From contig NC_087080.1 in NCBI RefSeq assembly GCF_026151205.1, forward strand, positions 2,647,096-2,707,095: a stretch of DNA of 60,000 bases, given 5' to 3'. Shown here piece by piece: positions 8,873-20,807 of the stretch. Position numbers and translations under genes: made by a program. The DNA is from Bolinopsis microptera. Taxonomy: Eukaryota; Ctenophora; Tentaculata; Lobata; Bolinopsidae. The notes under the pieces are model-generated. The model had not been told where the DNA came from, ran no database searches, and was given only the letters and a program-made list of their open reading frames with translations. Within the stretch, counting starts at the first letter, position 1. Every line of letters starts with the position of its first letter.

Positions 8873-11800
8873 TCAGCTGAAGAAGCTCTCCTCACTCTCC
8901 GTAACGCTCACGTTGCTCGGTGCTCCACGTAACTTGTTGCTGCGCAGCTGAGTCCAGATCTCAGAATTAGGTGCTACACGAGTGTTCGTCTTCAGCAGGT
9001 TCTGAGAGATGGGCGGCATATTGTTGGAGAATGTTCTGAGAGGAGCGTGATTATCTGCCCCCTCGTTCTTATTGAATCTCTTAGGTTTAGGTCTGACTGG
9101 AGTGTTGTGGTAGCCACGTATCTGAGATACGGGAGGGTAGGATGTATTGTTTATGGGCGAGGTAGAGGGGGATTTTATCTCCTCCTTGACGATGGGAAGC
9201 GGAGCACGCTGGTCGTCATATCTGTTAGCCATGTGCTTGTGGAGGAGCTCGAAGAAGTCCTCATTCAGTGACATGCCGGAGAAATGAGAAAAGTTAGTTT
9301 GACCAGTCTGAGCTGTGTGTGCAGTGCGGACAGATCGCACTGATTGGGTCATGTTGGTGTTTGAAAAGTTTTTAGATTTAGGTTTGAGATATCCCAGGCC
9401 AGGCTCCTCGGGGAGGGGTTCGTGAACTTGGGGTTCGCTGACCCAGTTGTTGTCGGGAACTTGTATGCGAGGTGGTCGAGGTGATGTGGTTGTGCAGGAG
9501 TTGCGACGTTCTCGTGCGAACTCTGATTTAGGGACGGTCGGTTTATCTTCCAGCTCACCATCAGGTCCAACCTCTACACCCAAGAAGTTACCTGTAGATA
9601 AAGCAGGGTTAGCATTCTAATTAATAAATACGATTATTAGTTAACTTTATAAATGATATCCATTTAGGTTTACACGTGTATAGTATGCAAGAGGAGAATC
9701 TTCTGATCTTCTTCCAATTTAAAAGTTAATCGATAAATCAAGAATACGAGGAATACGCAGTAAACACAAGCTATGAGTATGATTAAACTATCAAATCACA
9801 GACTAAAATCTCACCAATATCGTTGATCATCATTTAGCAGCAGCGGACGCGACATTGTCCTCCATTTCTGTCGCTAGATCGTAGAACTTTCTAGCATTAT
9901 CCAGAGCTTTGTTTAGGTGACCACTATTGCTGAAAACATTGGATAACATCCAAAATGCTCTTCCTTCCCCAACTTTATCACCTGAAAGAAGAAAATCATT
10001 AGATTTATTAATCGCAGAACACTGACCGAATATCCACTAGGTGGGTCAGTAAGCTGGTAAATAGCATACTGTTAAACAGAGCTTTCTAGTAGACTCACAG
10101 TTCTTAGATCTTTAGATCACAATAGATGGCATTGTGGCATTGTATCACCAGCATATACGGTAAGATATTTCCACTTAGAATTATATTCTTAGATCACAGC
10201 TAGAGTGTAACATGCTGTGAACCAAGTGTGCGCGTCTCTGTAGTGTTAAGAGATATGGAAATTAGTTGAAACATATTGTGTAGGGTTGACACTAGTCGTG
10301 TGCTACTAAGAAGCAGATTTCATCACCCGGATGATCTAGAATGTTCTGAATCATCGCCGTGATGATTCAGCAATTACAGCAGAGAGATATTTTGTTAGAT
10401 TTAGCTTGGGTTGACCAATTGCGGTCAAATTAGGGTCCTTTCAAGAGAGAGCTGTCGTGATCTTAAAACGTGTAACTTTCTAATTTTGTGATTGGGTGAA
10501 ATTAAGTTATCTACTCACCAAGTTTCTGAGCGATGCAGAGATGACGATTGTAGTATTCGGCAGCTTTCTGATAGTTCCCCACAATACTGTTGTTATTACC
10601 TGGCGGGTAAATAATTGTTAGGAACGATATTATAAGAGAGTGAAATTTAAAAACCAACGTTCGATAAAGGTATCGATCTAAAGAAAGTTTACAATATTAC
10701 CCAATAAGCATGTCAATATATCAAAAAATGTAACTTAAGCAGTATATTTATTATAACTTATTATTACTTGTTATAAGCTAAGTTGTTCCTACTAATTAGA
10801 TCTAATTAGTTACTCACCTAAGCAGTAGTAAGCTTGGCCCTGAGCGGCCGTGTCTCCCTGCTCAATAGCCACAGTCAGGAACTTCTTCCAGTACTCACTA
10901 GCTTCCTCAAACTGTCCCAGTAGGGCGTGGCACAGCGCTAGGTTACTGCAATTATATGGTTATTAGTTAAGTTACTTACTTATTGTTAATTATATGGTTA
11001 TTAGTTAAGTTACTGGAATAAGATATGTCTTAGTAAGTCAGAGCTAATTGCTCTCCCTATCATCTGTTGTACAATAATAAGGAGTTTCTCAAAATCTTTA
11101 ACACCCAAAAGTCATTGAAATTGGATACAGTTCTTTTCCTTCCAAGTTTTAATAATACCGTATAATATTCCAAGTTTCTATGTACAAAACGTAATAGTGA
11201 AAAAATATTTAACATAAGCCTGTCTCTCACCTGTAAGCTCGACGTTCAGCCACTTGATCACTATTCTTCTGGGCTAACAACAATCTCTTTCTGTAATAAA
11301 ACAATGCTTTGCTGTAGTTACCAAGCAGGTAATACACGTTACCAAGACAACCGCAAGCTTGTCCTTGCATCTTGATGTCCTTCAGATCCTCTCCCAGTAA
11401 CAGGTAATCCTGAAATTCACACATAATTATTATTTATTTATCTATTAGCTTCTAAAAAGCATGAAACACATCATATATGACTAAGAGCCAAAGCGGACGC
11501 TGCAAAATTGGACAGTGTTCTTAGTAAGTGTTTAACAGTAAACTGTACTGAGTAAATTATTCAAGTTAACAAATAAAACTGACATACCTGCAAATGATCC
11601 TGAGCCCTGATAAAACAGTTGTAAGCGTTAATCTGATCCTGAGACTCAGTAGCAATGTGTCTCCCCTGCATGTAGGCGACTACACCCGCGTTGTACCGGG
11701 CACTTGCTTCTGATTTCTTGTTCTTACTTAGTTCCGCTAGAGTCAGCTGCTTCTCAGCTGCTAGAGACGCTTCACTGTATTTTCCTGGATAAGATAAATG

Positions 11801-13739
11801 TTATGGTAATTGTACTTGTTTGGTACCGATATTGTTACTTACTAATGTGAATTATATCAAATATTAGGCAGCTGTATCACTTAAAAACTCCTGCGTGGTA
11901 CTATAAATAACGAAGCTTTATTCATGCTTTTCATACAAGTTACAAGTTATGTTATATAACAAGCAGTAGTATTTACTAACCTAGCATTCTGAGAGCGCAG
12001 GAGAGATTGTTCAGAGCTTCAGCCTGTCCCGCCATGTCGCCCAGGTTCTGCGTTATCTTCAGGTCCTGTCGTTCATAAAGTTAACAAACTTAAATACAAT
12101 TATTGGATCAGTGAACAGCAAACGTCAAGTCTCAGTCTCTAATGAACGATTAACATGGTCGACCAGATCATGGACTATGTATGTTATTAAAGGATATCAT
12201 GGTATAAGGATATGGACTTTCTACAGCTTGATTCATGACGAATTTAAGTGGTAAACCAGAATGATCGGCCGTAATAACTTAAATTGTCAACTTTACAGCA
12301 GTATTTAGCTTACCTGTCGGTGGTACTCCATCGCTCGGCCGTAGTTACCCAAACTGTAATGTATGTTACCAAGGTAACTGTATACGATCCTTAGCTTCCC
12401 TCTATCGCTCCCCACCTGTAACAATACATCACGTTACCATAGCAACACACATGTCTCTCTAGAGTCTTTATACAGAGACCACGTGACTCCAAACCGTACC
12501 GTTGTCATGGCAACACGGTAATAAAGTAATGGTTATATTCACAGCGTGACATTATAATTGCGTTGCTAAGAGATACGCTAATTAGGCCGGCATGGTTATC
12601 GTATGGAGGAGTATGTAGGAGCGGCAAATGAGCCGTTGTCATGGTTACCATGTTAGCGAGGACGGTATGTAAATCTCTCTACAAATAATATCAGCGGATA
12701 GCAACATGATATTACTGAGATAAACTGATGTTTTATCATTTTTCTGTGAGAGCTATACATTGCTTATCGTGGCAAGCATCATGATTCGAGCTTAGATTTG
12801 AGTTTTGACGAACGACTCAGTCAAATTGCGGTCAGGACAATGCAGATCATAAGATGGAATAATTTATGTGAGTTATCTGGATGATGATCGTAGCAATTAA
12901 AATCACGACTCATATCTTCCAGCTGATTAGTTTCTATAATTTTGTAATTCATTTCAGTTTCACGAACCATTTTCAAGCTCTAAAGCTAAAAGTATTTCAT
13001 CATTAGAACAAACCATTAGGACACGATGGCAATGAAAAACATACGATAATACGATGCTTACATTGGAACCCTCATACCCAAATATGGTCATATCACTCTC
13101 CTCCCTCCCCTACCACTCGGTCTTGTTATGGGCAAATTGTACTTTGTCCATAACGGGAACACAGCAAAACGAAGCCGGCAGCGAGTTTTAGTAGCCAATA
13201 GCAACGCAGTGTGGTGGGCACGTGGTTAGTGATGACCAATCAGCGCGCATAATGGATGGCACGTGACACATATAAGTTGATGCACAGCGAGTAAGGGGGC
13301 TTGCGATCACGGGGTCAGTTGACAGCAACCGCTGCTAGACTCGGAATGTTTGCACAGAGCCCTTTAATTAATTATTGTACACTTAAAGTAGGGTATAAGT
13401 GACGTCATGAACATAAAATGTCATAGTTTATAATTTATCTATATATATATTTATTATGTTTGCAAGTATTTAATAGTTAGTGCTGCATTCAACTGTGGCT
13501 TTAGATTAGATAAAATATCAGTATAATTGTGAAAATCGTAATCAGATAGAGGATTTATCGTGAGAATAGTCGCTACATTAATCAATTTATAACCCTTATG
13601 TAACTAAATTCCCGCTACAATAAGTAATTAAAAAAGGACGTACCTTGTAAAGAGCCTTCTCCAGAACGGGTAACGCATCATCAAACTTGTTGAGCTGACA
13701 AAGTCTCTGACCTTGCGAGAGGAGATCCAAATATGTCAT
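8873..13739 (-). CDS. GPSM2: G-protein signalling modulator (GPSM2/LGN/Pins-like): TPR repeats plus GoLoco
   Basis: Pins/LGN proteins bind spindle-orientation partners through N-terminal TPR repeats and hold Galpha-GDP through C-terminal GoLoco motifs. Nine exons are read on the minus strand: 13644-13739, 12314-12415, 11981-12065, 11588-11784, 11231-11409, 10818-10945, 10519-10599, 9815-9981 and 8873-9591, all GT-AG. Exons 1-8 give tandem TPRs (YSYLGNIHYSLGNYGRAMEY, GNVYYLLGNYSKALFYYRKR and others). Exon 9 carries one GoLoco, EDFFELLHKHMANRYDDQRA; vertebrate LGN has four. The start MTYLDLLSQGQRLC aligns with the family start; the in-frame sequence upstream to 13973 looks like UTR. Anomaly: in exon 8 the TPR frame hits TGA at 9830-9832, while exon 9 joins a frame offset by one base. 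One extra A in the GCTAAATGATG run would restore it, so this is a real frameshift or a sequence error. Confidence 0.88.
10346..10370. repeat. Perfect 10-bp hairpin in a GPSM intron
   Basis: CTGAATCATC at 10346-10355, loop GCCGT, and the exact complement GATGATTCAG at 10361-10370. It lies inside the intron between exons 7 and 8. Confidence 0.9.
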
Positions 13740-14923
13740 AGTAAGAGCTAGGGGTATGTGTGGTGGTAAGTATAAGAATGTGGAATGTGGTGGCAAGTGA
13801 TGATGTGTAGAATTGTACGGGAAATGTACCATATAAAATTGTGATGAACCTTGGAACCGAAATACCAGCACAGCATAATAACCATTACAGCATAGTATTG
13901 ATATTGTACATTTGGAGAGGAAAAGGAGAGCTGAATAATTTGTAGTAATATGGCAATTTTTCAGAAATATCACAGAACAAGGAAAACAAGTAAACTAAAT
14001 CGCAGGTAGAAAACAATCACAACATTGCCTAGTCCCTCTGATCAAGACATTTGCAACCGACAATTCAGATCAGACCAATCAGCAGCAACCAACAGAGCTT
14101 CAAGCAGACCTGATTGGCTATGCTCGACATATGATCGCCTAGCAACGCCCTGATTGGCTGTACCAGACCACGTGATCACCTAGCAACGCACGTGTCGTAA
14201 ACCCCCTGTGATTAGTCAGCAACTTGTCACGTGACACCCTGAGGAAATTCTGATCAAATAATCTAGAGATCGTGATTTGCTGTACCAGTCCACGTGATCA
14301 GTGAACTTTACAGGTTTCTCAACACCGGATATAAGATATATTGCTTGTGTTGATAAGGCTTGAGAGGAAGGAGCAGCCTGGTCACGTGACAGCCTGGTCA
14401 CGTGACAGCCTGGTGGTGACACCTTGAGAAGATAACTGGAAATATTATAGGAGAAAAAGGACGGGACCCGGGCCTTGATATGGATTCCACCTTAGACTAA
14501 GCTGGATAAACATTAAACATCAGACTATAAATATAATGTGCACCTAGCCTAGATATTCAATACTGTGTGGTCTTTAAAGTCAATACAGTGCCTCATCAGG
14601 TCGATTGTACTGGGAAAAGAAATGATAGTGAAAATACAGTTATCAGTTTAACAACCACAATTTGACTCCAAACTACCAACAACAAGTTTTAAGAAAGAGA
14701 ATATAATAATACATATGATTATATATGTAGATTTTCAGAGTGTGGAGTTCGAGGACTGTGTTCTGATTTCCGACCAAGAGGACACATGCGAAAATAATTA
14801 AAATGCCAAAATCTAGAAGATTCTAGTAGTTCCACAAGCAAGCATCTAGAAGACAATATAATTTATCTCCCAAATAAAGTAGGTCAATATCAGCAATATG
14901 CCGGGCTGTAAAATACAGGTAGT

Positions 14924-15838
14924 TCATGTAAGAGATCAACTAAAATCTAGATCATGTAAGAGATCAACTAAAATCTAGATAATGTAAGAGATCAACTAAA
15001 ATCTAGATCATGTAAGAGATCAACTAAAATCTAGATAATGTAAGAGATCAACTAAAATCTAGATCATGTAAGAGATCAACTAAAATCTAGATAATGTAAG
15101 AGATCAACTAAAATCTAGATCATGTAAGAGATCAACTAAAATCTAGATAATGTAAGAGATCAACTAAAATCTAGATAATGTAAGAGATCAACTAAAATCT
15201 AGATAATGTAAGAGATCAACTAAAATCTAGATAATGTAAGAGATCAACTAGTAATCTAGATAATGTAAGAGATCAACTAAAATCTAGATAATGTAAGAGA
15301 TCAACTAAAATCTAGATAATGTAAGAGATCAACTAAAATCTAGATAATGTAAGAGATCAACTAAAATCTAGATAATGTAAGAGATCAACTAAAATCTAGA
15401 TAATGTAAGAGATCAACTAAAATCTAGATCATGTAAGAGATCAACTAAAATCTAGATAATGTAAGAGATCAACTAAAATCTAGATCATGTAAGAGATCAA
15501 CTAAAATCTAGATAATGTAAGAGATCAACTAAAATCTAGATAATGTAAGAGATCAACTAAAATCTAGATAATGTAAGAGATCAACTAAAATCTATATCAT
15601 GTAAGAGATCAACTAAAATCTAGATAATGTAAGAGATCAACTAGTAATCTAGATCATGTAAGAGATAAACTAAAATCTAGATCATGTAAGAGATCAACTA
15701 AAATCTAGATCATGTAAGAGATCAACTAGTAATCTAGATCATGTAAGAGATAAACTAAAATCTAGATCATGTAAGAGATCAACTAGTAATCTAGATCATG
15801 TAAGAGATCAACTAAAATGTAGATCATGTAAGAGATCA
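14924..15838. repeat. 28-bp minisatellite, about 32 copies
   Basis: The unit contains ATGTAAGAGATCAACTAAAA followed by TCTAGATM. Copies are almost identical. One base alternates C, A, C, A over the first eight or nine copies, so part of the array evolved as a 56-bp dimer. A few copies have AGTAATCT instead of AAAATCT, and the last copies drift. It lies about 1.2 kb upstream of the GPSM start codon. Each unit has a donor-like ATGTAAGAG on the plus strand, with no transcript evidence. Confidence 0.95.
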
Positions 15839-17165
15839 GCTAGAGATACACTAGGAAGATCACCTTACTAAACACTATCTTGAGTCCCTGCCAATATCTC
15901 GTGACACACAGTTCCCCTCTCCAGTGTCAAGGTGTGTCCCGGATTATATATACAGTTAGTAACTGCGAGAATTGAGGCAAAAGTAGTCAGACAAGGAAGG
16001 AAACACGGTTAGAGGTGGGTAATTGAAACAAGCTTCTGTGCTTATTATTTAATTAATTAGATAATGAGAGGTTTACAGGAATTTTACAGGAATTTCCCAG
16101 TCAATTAGCCGCTAGATTAACTTTTAGAGGCCGGATTTACTGTAATAATAAACTGTTTTAATGCTGTAACGGTAAGATGTAACTATTTTAGCGATGACTA
16201 CGAGCAAGTACACAGAGTACGTCATGATACAATTATGATATCTATCACAGAAAAGTAAAATAGATTGCTCCTAGAAAATAAACGTTTACCAATACAAGTG
16301 AAACAAAAAGGACTATGTAAGAAAGGGCAATTTCGTTTACTAGGAGATGAGACAAGATAAAGTGATTAAGATAGGTCATTACAAATTACATTACATAAGT
16401 GTAATGTGTACACTGTGTAGAAGTATACTGTCAGGACTCAGGAGCTACAATATATTATACTCTAAGCAGTTGAACGAAGTCTAATTATATATAATCAATT
16501 CAAGGGATGATACTGCGTATATGCTGTACGGTTAAGCCGCACTCTACTATTTGCTACTTCAGTCAACGAAGTTCTAGAGGAGGTTCTATTTCAAAATTTA
16601 TTAGAAACAAATAATCCATGAAAGCAAAACCCGAACAAGCTACAACAATATCAGTGCATGGAAATAACCTAACAACATTCAACATGAATTTATATTAACT
16701 TTACAGACGAATTCCAGGAGCAGCCCACGCTATCGTCTGGCGAGATACTGGCTAAATTCCTCACTGTCGTCTAGACACAAGGGTACAAGTAATACACATC
16801 ACCATGGTGACTGGTGATATGAGGGTGATGTGAGTACCTCAGTACCAGACTGATATGAGATCTGGGTGATCTGAGATGAGGAGAGTAGTTAACCTCAGTC
16901 CATCAGCCGGGGCTAGTCCGCCAGCTGACACCCCCATCATTGCATCCCAGCAGAAAACGTAAGAGTGGGATAGGTGAGACTTAAGTAGCTGATTACGATA
17001 TATAATTATTGCTGTGGCCGAATATGATGTATATCTGAGTAGCAGCTCATCTATCACAATTCAAATATTTTAATAAACAACTTATACTGCTACAATGTTA
17101 TAAAACTAAAGCAAGAGAACACTAAGTAAGCTTTTGTCCCAAACAATTGATACTTTCCGCAACAA
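15839..17165. other. Intergenic, no gene seen
   Basis: AT-rich sequence with only short ORFs. A 72-codon minus-strand ORF at 16839-17057 has no recognisable features. Confidence 0.5.
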
Positions 17166-17525
17166 GTGCAGACTGAACCAGACGGTCAGGAACGCTCAGA
17201 TGAGGAGATCAGCAGACAAATGATATTGTCAGAGATTGTCAAGATTGGAATTGATGTTGAACAAGAAATTCACGCCATTAAGAAGAGCAAGTCCATCCAA
17301 TTTACTAATTTGCGTGTCAATGGTAAACATTTTGTGCCATGTAATGCAAGACATCTCGTAAGAGTAGAAAAACAGTTAACACAATGGAAAAGTGAGGAAA
17401 GCTTGTTAAAGTGTACCAAGGGAAAGAAGTTAACAATCACTTGGAATCAATCACGGTGCTTGACAGTATTACCCAATCAATATTGCCCAAAACAATCCAA
17501 GACACGAGGTACCATGACTCAATAA
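17166..17525 (+). CDS. Unrecognised 119-codon ORF
   Basis: An open frame encoding a charged, lysine-rich product with a run reading ISRQMILSEIVKIGIDVEQE and a middle part RVNGKHFVPCNARHLVRVEK. Composition is protein-like and unlike the surrounding AT-rich translations, so it could be an exon or a transposon remnant. I recognise no domain, and no upstream or downstream exons could be connected. The ORF opens with TGCAGACTGAACC, so an AG acceptor just inside it is possible. Confidence 0.25.
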   Translation: MQTEPDGQERSDEEISRQMILSEIVKIGIDVEQEIHAIKKSKSIQFTNLRVNGKHFVPCNARHLVRVEKQLTQWKSEESLLKCTKGKKLTITWNQSRCLTVLPNQYCPKQSKTRGTMTQ

Positions 17526-18039
17526 ATGAGCACTCAAAAAACAGGGCCAGACCTATTTAAGAGCAATAAATGGAACCATGTGAAATGCGATAGACGGCAA
17601 TAGAGAACAGATTAAAACTGGTGGACACTGACAAATCACACATTATCTAGTATAGACGTCCTGCAAGCAATTAACAGAAACTGCTACATGGGCGAGGTCG
17701 ACTGTGTTACGTGATGCTGCTCTCTGATTGGCTTTCGTCAGAACACGTGTTTTAAGTACTGTGATTTAATTGGTCGAGCCCAGGTCACGTGAGCGGCGAA
17801 CTCCGGACCCTCCCAAGGAAGGCTACAATGGTAACAGATTGTAGCAAATTAGTCGGAGTAACAACAGTGCTAATTGGAGGGAGACGATGATCAGATCTGT
17901 GGGAATGGGAGGGGTTGCTAAGCAGAAGAGGATCGGATTAAGTATTAAACAGAAGTACTTAGCAAGGGAGGACCTGTCGTGATGAAATTAAAGTAGCTCT
18001 GTTTCTCTTCAGAGACCTTACATTAATAAACAATACATT

Positions 18040-18198
18040 GTTGTACGATACATTGCTTGTTCAAGTATAATAAATCACGAGTATAAGTACGAGTGTTGTA
18101 CAAGACATTGCTTGTTCAAGTATAAATCACGAGAATAAGTACGAGTGTTGTACAAGACATTGCTTGTTCAAGTATAAATCACGAGTATAAGTACGAGT
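18040..18198. repeat. 52-55-bp tandem repeat, three copies
   Basis: Units contain GTTGTACAAGACATTGCTTG then TTCAAGTATAAATCACGAG and AAGTACGAGT. The first copy is 55 bp, with a 3-bp difference; the other two are 52 bp and almost identical. Confidence 0.9.
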
Positions 18199-20807
18199 GA
18201 GGAATCGTCTGGATGTTCACAGATCTCACCAGTTTGCTATCGTAATCGTGTCTTGGCGTGATTGCGAGACCAAACTGATGTCTGATCAATGTGCGTGGAA
18301 GTTAGCAAGTAATTCTCAGACAGAAAACAAAAATGAGGCATTTGAAAATCTTGCTTGACCGAACTGCTGATCAATTTTTCAGACGAGAACTTATCAAATC
18401 AATCAGCATGCTAAATACTGAAAATCCAGTCAACGAAGTCATTATCATTCAGCCAGCCAATCTCTTACTATACGAACAATCGCGTGACATGGGATAACCA
18501 ATGAGATGGGCCTATTCTAGTCACATGACTCAGATCAACCATTCAGACGCAGGTATTCTTGACAGGGCATCCAGGGCCTGGAGAGGAGATGTTGGCAAGC
18601 AAGGTTTTTCCACAATAGTAAATAAGGGCTTTGATGCTTTGAGTGCACCTTAAACCATTGAGTACACAGCTGCACAGATTGCATCATAAGACAACTAGTT
18701 CAGCTAATGTTTAACAACAGTAGTTTGTGGTGTAAAAACCGTGACGTACTGCTTCAGAAAACTAAACAGGGCCCAGGTTCAATAGTTAAATGGTTCATGT
18801 GCATCCTGGTTTTGTAAAACAGACACCCTGAGGCCGAGGGAGGTTCTCGTTTAGCAACTGTTACAAAACAAAGTGACGGTTAGACCGTTCCCAAACTTCC
18901 GATGAAACATTGCAAAATTACCAACTGTAATTATAACCGACTGATAAACCACACCTCTGCAGATGATAAAGACTAACTTGACTCAAACCACGAATTAGAG
19001 TACAATTCTAAAGAAGTTGAAAGCGGCACAAATCTACGGAACAAAACATTGAACTCCACAAATAAACAAGAGAGAGAGCAATGAGCATACATACGGATTA
19101 GGGATGGATCTCATATTTATATATAATTGTTGATACCTAAACCATCTGCAATTAGGTAATCCTCATCACCACGAAATCGGTATCGAAATAAAATCCTGGA
19201 ATAGTTAATTAACGTGGTACTAATTATTATTAATTGATGAAAAGATCGGGTTAACCCCGGGGCGGTGCACGATGTTTTGCTCGGATCAATTAGGACTTCC
19301 AATCAGCGATGATATTGAGAAGTTATATCTGTAGAAATACAAGAAGATAGGTGTGTATATTTACAGATGAGACTAAGTGGGGCGGGATTGCACCTTTAAC
19401 CATACTAATATAAACAATCCAACTTTGAAGACAGAATTAAGTGGAATATTTGGACAGCAGGAATAATGTCGACAAAATTTGTCGGACAAATCAATGAATT
19501 AAGTTCATTCAGCGTACATCCGTGAGGGACTGAGGGTGCTACACTACTCCCTACACCACCGAACTAGAACTAAAACAAAATCCGTCAAGTCAATAATGAG
19601 ACATCTTGATTGAGCAACCAGCTTTCCATCTGTCATATCAATCAGTCAAAATCACAAGCTGCTATCGATTAATTAGTCAAAGATCTGCTAGAACACACGA
19701 AACGGAAGAAATAAGAATATCAACTATAGCAAAACAGTACGAGTCGTAGTGACATGATAATTTCGTCTGTGACAAATGTTCAAAGACCGAACGGTCAAAG
19801 AACGTATGCACTACAATTTAAAAGCATGCATCTTTGCTAGTTTCTGGAAGCAGCATTTGCATTGTTATGTATCGTGGACAATAAAAACAATAAAAATACG
19901 TGATTTTGAATAAATTGATTTTCTAACTTGTCTATACTACAGTTCAAACTAATTTGACAATCACTTCAAATCAATTAATATAAGAACTTGAATTATCGTT
20001 GTAAACGCGAGAACATACTTTACCTTTAAGTAGTTTTAGCAGAGCTGACAAAATATTGCAACTCAAACGGGTTGATGTACCCTAAATTTAACTTTATGTA
20101 TCCGAATGAAGTTAATCATTCGTAACTTTACGTAGTTAGTTGATCTTTAAAAGTAACTATAAAGCAATCATGTAATAAATTAAATCAAAATTGCAAATTC
20201 GGGAGATAAATTGGTGAGGATAGCAATAATTTAAAATCGATTGTGTAACTGTCTCCAACCTATAATTCAATCACCGACAGTTTCATGTCAACTCTACTTC
20301 AAACTGTAAAAACAGAATTTAGATCTAGTAACTATTGCCATGTATTTCTGACACGCTGTGATCGAACGTTGGAACGGGACGAGAACTCGAAAAAGGCAGT
20401 GAGGTCAGTGATCTGGTAATTAGTAATTAGTAATTAGTAATTAGTCAGAGATGAGGTCTGGATAAGGTCTGGGGGAGGTTAGGTATTGGAAAGAATTTTA
20501 GACTTGTCAGTCTATATTAGGATACACGTTGTCACATTAGACACGTTCATTTTACTATACTACTGTTAAATCAATTGCGCTCATACTACTTGGTAACTTG
20601 GGCTACTCGATAATATTTAATAATGATAGTCCAACAATATGGAGTCTATCAAATTAACTAATTAATTAATTAACTAATTCTTTCAACTCGATCAACAGTT
20701 GTCCGTCCAGGTAATCATTGTAAAACGTAAACCTCCCAACAGTATAAGTAACATCCTTAATTTTCTCATCATTTGAAAAAGTAAAAACTTCAAAACATGG
20801 GCTCCTC
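18199..20807. other. Intergenic, no gene seen
   Basis: Short simple repeats occur, such as four copies of TAATTAG near 20420 and an AATTAATT run near 20660. I see no coding exon or transposon. Confidence 0.5.

Noticed and set aside
13740-13973. N-terminal extension of the GPSM protein
   Set aside because: The frame is open upstream but low-complexity and His/Pro/Leu-rich; the family start aligns with the Met at 13739.
14924-15838. CRISPR-like array
   Set aside because: The repeat has no unique spacers: the 28-bp units are contiguous, and this is animal DNA.
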